This document shows, piece by piece, positions 63,028 through 64,000 of a stretch of 64,000 nt of DNA. Position 1 is the first letter of the stretch, and the number at the start of each line of letters is the position of its first letter. This DNA is from an uncultured Bacteroidales bacterium (GTDB lineage Bacteria > Bacteroidota > Bacteroidia > Bacteroidales > UBA3824). Below the pieces are notes generated by a model that saw nothing but the letters and a program-made list of their open reading frames with translations, was not told where the DNA came from and did no database searches. The translations under genes were made by a program, and so were the position numbers. Location: positions 54,916 to 118,915 of the forward strand of contig CALFIU010000178.1 of the NCBI GenBank assembly GCA_937877455.1. Reading direction: 5' to 3'.

Positions 63028-63514
63028 CTACAATGAATCCTGAGCCAGCTGCTTGCTGTTCTTGTTTCTGACCATTACCTTGATTGCCATTGCCGAAGTA
63101 GAAATCATAAATATCATTATTGCTGCTCTCAACAAAGGTTGTGCTTGTGATAGAAACTACAGATGGCATAGCATCTTCCACTACACCAGAAACATCTGTC
63201 ACAGTATAATTGCCTGCATTGCTTGAAGTTTTAGTATTTCCAATATCTTGCTCTGCTGTTGTCTCTTTTTGATTGCTAAGTATTTGGTTTGAATCATCCT
63301 TCATTCTAAGTAGGAAGCATCCTCCAAGTGTACAAACACCTAATCCTATAACAACGATTGCAACAATCAAAGCAATCAAAGGTCCATTACCTTTTTTCTT
63401 TGGTGGTTTATCACTACCACCTGATGAATCGTTTCCGTTGTTCACATTTTCATATTCTGCGTCCACGAATTCATTGTTCTCATTTTCTTTATTATCAAAT
63501 TCTTCGTAATACAT
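63005..63514 (-). pseudogene. Truncated HtrA/DegP-type serine protease, N-terminal part
   Basis: The 169-residue frame has an acidic Asn/Glu/Gly-rich cytoplasmic segment, one membrane helix (LIALIVAIVVIGLGVCTLGG), a linker, and the start of the trypsin-like domain (VEDAMPSVVSITST, then AAGSGFIVDQK). In complete enzymes the catalytic His follows within about 15 residues (TNNHV). Here the frame meets a stop eight codons after GSGF, and all three catalytic residues are missing. The membrane-anchored N-terminus and AAGGAGG site are typical of Firmicutes HtrA, not of Bacteroidetes. It marks the boundary of a foreign or misassembled segment. Confidence 0.8.
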
Positions 63515-63519
63515 AACAT

Positions 63520-63526
63520 CCTCCTT
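63520..63526 (-). promoter_or_regulatory. Strong Shine-Dalgarno site of the htrA-like fragment
   Basis: AAGGAGG on the minus strand ends five bases before the ATG at 63514. Such a full match is unusual for Bacteroidetes and is not seen before the other genes of this window. Confidence 0.75.
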
Positions 63527-63630
63527 GTTCCATATATATTGAATCTGTTATATTCTGTTGACTATTATATTTTGTAGTTGTGTACAAAATGTGTACAAAA
63601 ATCACAAATGTGATGATAGGTCATTATTTT

Positions 63631-63890
63631 AGATAATGAACAAATAAGAAAATGTAGATAGAATTGCTCTTTATGGAGAGGATGATATTTGATGTGATTA
63701 TAGTATTAAAAAAAGAGTGGCAAAAAGTTTTTACCAAAAAACTTTTTGGAGCGAACTAAAAGGAGTTTTCATAAAGAAAACTCCTTTTATTGAGCTCGTA
63801 CGCTCTTTTTTTAATAATAGAATCACCTATCAAATACATTCTTGTAATCAAGAGCAATTCTATCTATATTATATTATTTGTCTATTATCT
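63631..63890. repeat. 260-bp near-palindrome (possible MITE) between two genes
   Basis: The two halves are inverted copies: AGATAAT...GATAGAATTGCTCTT at 63631-63671 pairs with its complement ending at 63890. The similarity carries on inward through ATTAAAAAAAGAG to inner hairpins (AAAAGGAGTTTTC with GAAAACTCCTTTT and AAAAAGTTTTTTGG-type arms). The right tip overlaps the last codons and stop of the upstream gene. The arms are imperfect (roughly 75-80 % by eye), which is what an ageing palindromic element would show. Confidence 0.78.
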
Positions 63891-64000
63891 GAAGTATGGG
63901 CTCTTCCAGTGATCATCATAATCAAAATCATCTGAATCACTCTTGCTTACTTTTTCAACTCCCTCAATCTTTGTTGGATCAAATCCATCAGAGTTTTCAT
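63885..64000 (-). CDS. C-terminal end of an unknown acidic protein
   Basis: The last 37 codons of a gene entering from the right edge. The peptide (ENSDGFDPTKIEGVEKVSKS then DSDDFDYDDHWKSPYFR) ends at TAA 63885-63887. It is rich in Asp and Ser and looks like a disordered tail. It is in the same direction as the HtrA fragment and belongs to the same foreign-looking segment. No family can be assigned from the tail. Confidence 0.55.
   Translation of the reverse strand, partial: ENSDGFDPTKIEGVEKVSKSDSDDFDYDDHWKSPYFR

Overview
The window is AT-rich and nearly all of it reads as the chromosome of an uncultured, probably gut or rumen, Bacteroidales bacterium. The evidence is SusC/SusD receptor pairs, many lipoproteins, promoters of the Bacteroidetes type (TTTG, about 19 bp, then TAnnTTTG), almost no Shine-Dalgarno sequences, and the xylan-utilisation gene order xusABCDE-xyn10C. 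The last kilobase (about 63.0-64.0 kb) looks different: strong AAGGAGG ribosome site and an HtrA-type protease cut off in mid-domain. It is probably a foreign (Firmicutes-like) piece joined by misassembly or recombination.

Layout. 0-8.2 kb: start of an ECF sigma factor, then pepD, dsbD, pbpC, purU and a UDP-glucuronate decarboxylase. 8.2-19.2 kb: a surface-polysaccharide locus on the minus strand (aminotransferase, ATP-grasp, HAD, sugar-phosphate transferase, O-antigen polymerase, WecA-like transferase, CDP-alcohol transferase, flippase), rich in truncated and frameshifted genes and carrying a split HipA-type pair. 19.2-22.5 kb: a DUF4276/AAA-ATPase pair (ATPase frameshifted) and an orphan HipA-like kinase. 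22.8-27.9 kb: a TolC/HlyD/two-permease efflux operon without an ATPase. 28-33.7 kb: an Rpn-family nuclease with a repeat tail, a GT-C-like membrane protein, NfeD plus an SPFH protein, and a di-haem peroxidase. 34-50 kb: the xylan locus, ending in a two-domain CE6-GH5 enzyme. 50-58.2 kb: a second Rpn-family protein with an 11-unit repeat, a haem/beta-propeller lipoprotein with a DUF6057-like membrane protein, a TIGR02757 protein, lolD, trmN6 and an S41 protease. 58.5-62.8 kb: tRNA-Gly(GCC), a large inverted repeat, an AAA/PD-(D/E)XK gene, a second palindrome, a small HTH regulator and three small unknown genes. 62.8-64 kb: the suspect junction, the HtrA fragment and a 260-bp palindrome.

How it works together. 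The xylan locus is a complete import and attack unit: two TonB-dependent receptors with their SusD lids, a surface glycan-binding lipoprotein, a surface GH10 xylanase split by a carbohydrate-binding insertion, and an esterase-glycosidase fusion. The polysaccharide locus holds most parts of a Wzx/Wzy pathway. Its polymerase is out of frame by exactly one unit of a TTTA repeat, and pbpC, the AAA ATPase and others carry single-base homopolymer shifts. These breaks cluster between 6.3 and 21.3 kb, while no large gene between 22.5 and 61 kb is broken, so the region is either phase-variable and decaying or locally poor sequence.
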